Shown here piece after piece: positions 62,827-64,000 of a DNA stretch of 64,000 bases (positions are counted from its first letter, which is position 1; the number at the start of each line of letters is the position of its first letter). This DNA is from Brenneria goodwinii (GTDB lineage Bacteria > Pseudomonadota > Gammaproteobacteria > Enterobacterales > Enterobacteriaceae). Both the position numbers and the translations under genes were made by a program. The notes below the pieces were generated by a model. That model was not told where the DNA came from. It did no database searches and saw nothing but the letters and a program-made list of their open reading frames with translations. The stretch is taken from positions 2,170,001 through 2,234,000 of the forward strand of contig NZ_CP014137.1 in the NCBI RefSeq assembly GCF_002291445.1, written 5' to 3'.

Positions 62827-63935
62827 CAGATAATTTCCAACTTGGCACGCAGACAACCCGCGCTTTGCATTGCCTGTAAGATGGACATCAGCTCCATTGG
62901 CGTTGCGCCTAACGAATTCAACGTACGCACGACATTATTCAAATTGGCGCTGGCGTTAACGCGCTGCAACGCTCCACCGCTCTGCTGGACGGCAATTTCA
63001 GTTTGTGGTGTAACAACCGTCTGCCCGCCGGCAAATGGCGTATCGGGCTGATTGACATTCGCTTGCTGGTTGATCGTCACCGACAGATTGCCCTGAGCAA
63101 CGGCACAGTTCCCCAACACGACGTCGCGGTTCATCACCACCGAGCCGGTGCGGGAATTAATAATTACTTTGGCATCCTGTGCGCCCATATTGATTTCAAT
63201 ATTTTGAACATCTGCCAGGAAACGAACCTGCGAACTATTACCATGTGGAACCATAACCTGGACGGTACGTGAATCTAATGGCGTCGCGCTGCCGCTAAGA
63301 CCAGAACGGTTGATGGCGTCGCTAATGCGTTGCGCCATGGTAAAATCATCTTCGTTCAGTTGCAGAATGATAGTATTCGTGGAGCCGAACGTGTTCGGCA
63401 ATTCACGCTCAATAATCGCGCCATTGCTGATACGACCGCCGGCAAGCTGGTTAACCTGAACGCTGCTGCCGCCGGCGGCGGCGCCGGCTCCGCCAACCAG
63501 TACGTTGCCTTGCGCTAATGCATAGACCTGATTATCAACACCCTTTAATGGCGTCATCAACAATGTCCCGCCGCGCAGACTTTTGGCGTTCCCCATCGAA
63601 GAAACGACAACATCAATATTTTGCCCGGCTCGGGCAAACGGCGGCAACTTTGCCGTGACCATTACCGCAGCGACATTCTTAAGCTGCATATTGGTTCCGG
63701 TCGGGACGGTAATACCCAACTGGGAAAGCATGTTATTCAGGCTCTGCGTCGTAAAAGGCGTCTGCATGGTTTGGTCGCCTGACCCATCAAGCCCGACCAC
63801 CAATCCGTAACCAATCAGTGCGTTATCACGCACGCCCTGAACATTCACCAGATCGCGAATCCGCTCTGCCGAAACGGGCATGCTGGTCAGCGCCAGCAGG
63901 GCAAACAGAACGGTGAAAAATGAAGTAATCCGCAT
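62826..63935 (-). CDS. flgI: Flagellar P-ring protein FlgI
   Basis: Periplasmic subunit of the P ring; 369 residues with a Sec signal peptide (about 1-22, ending PVSA) before ERIRDLVNVQGVRDNAL. Family text: GYGLVVGLDGSGDQTMQTPF and NVAAVMVTAKLPPFARAGQ. The frame opens 12 codons earlier at 63971, inside flgH, but the ATG at 63935 has GAGGCG upstream. It overlaps flgJ by 1 bp. Confidence 0.95.
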   Translation of the reverse strand: MRITSFFTVLFALLALTSMPVSAERIRDLVNVQGVRDNALIGYGLVVGLDGSGDQTMQTPFTTQSLNNMLSQLGITVPTGTNMQLKNVAAVMVTAKLPPFARAGQNIDVVVSSMGNAKSLRGGTLLMTPLKGVDNQVYALAQGNVLVGGAGAAAGGSSVQVNQLAGGRISNGAIIERELPNTFGSTNTIILQLNEDDFTMAQRISDAINRSGLSGSATPLDSRTVQVMVPHGNSSQVRFLADVQNIEINMGAQDAKVIINSRTGSVVMNRDVVLGNCAVAQGNLSVTINQQANVNQPDTPFAGGQTVVTPQTEIAVQQSGGALQRVNASANLNNVVRTLNSLGATPMELMSILQAMQSAGCLRAKLEII

Positions 63936-63954
63936 CAGGCGCCTCTTTATTAAC

Positions 63955-64000
63955 TTAGAACGGAGAAACATTAAGGAAGAACCGCTGCAGCCAGCCCATG
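63955..64000 (-). CDS. flgH: Flagellar L-ring protein FlgH, C-terminal end (partial)
   Basis: The last 14 residues before the stop read MGWLQRFFLNVSPF, matching the end of FlgH, the outer-membrane L-ring lipoprotein. The gene continues beyond the window edge. It lies 19 bp upstream of flgI on the same strand, the standard flgH-flgI-flgJ order. Confidence 0.8.
   Translation of the reverse strand, partial: MGWLQRFFLNVSPF

Overview
The window comes from the chromosome of a gamma-proteobacterial enterobacterium. Two blocks of gene order point to the soft-rot / tree-pathogen group (Pectobacterium, Dickeya, Brenneria and relatives, Pectobacteriaceae). The first half follows the E. coli K-12 order cirA-lysP-yeiE-yeiH-nfo-fruAKB-setB-yeiW-yeiP-yeiR-lpxT-mepS-yejABEF-yejG-bcr-rsuA-radD-rplY. 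The second half carries one uninterrupted flagellar supercluster (fliZA, fliC, fliDST, fliE, fliFGHIJKLMNOPQR, flgLKJIH), an arrangement known from that family. The genus cannot be fixed from sequence alone.

Region 1 (1-29100) is core genome: the tail of a sugar ABC permease; a Fur-box-preceded CirA-type siderophore receptor; lysine permease; the YeiE/YeiH regulator and exporter pair; DNA repair (nfo, radD); the fructose PTS operon fruBKA with two perfect Cra operators; SetB and Bcr efflux pumps; the EF-P paralogue EfpL (yeiP); the YeiR zinc GTPase; LpxT and MepS of the envelope; the YejABEF peptide importer; RsuA, L25 and PhoH. A lone, short fimbrial-subunit-like gene sits between yeiP and yeiR, and a yecH gene has been placed directly before radD.

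Region 2 (29700-44700) starts with fliZ and fliA. Between fliA and fliC lie about 13 kb of accessory DNA: an Rpn-family nuclease gene and the decayed tail of a second copy; a benzoylformate-decarboxylase-like ThDP enzyme; a putrescine-type permease with an acetylpolyamine amidohydrolase; and a flagellin-modification island. The island holds a second flagellin with a large central insert, an unknown small gene overlapping its stop codon, UDP-glucose dehydrogenase, and an 1120-residue fusion of TPR repeats, an OGT/SPINDLY glycosyltransferase, an FkbM-like region and a methyltransferase-like domain. A decayed piece of the same flagellin insert lies 3 kb away, on the far side of the polyamine genes, so this region looks repeatedly rearranged. 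It is the best candidate for something undescribed.

Region 3 (44700-64000) encodes the flagellar filament cap and export chaperones (fliDST), MS ring, switch, export ATPase, export gate, hook length control and hook-filament junction, P ring and the end of the L-ring gene. Near-consensus sigma-28 promoters (TAAAGTTT-N11-GCCGATAA) precede both flagellins, fliD and flgK. Both flagellins therefore appear to be class 3 genes driven by FliA encoded in the same cluster.
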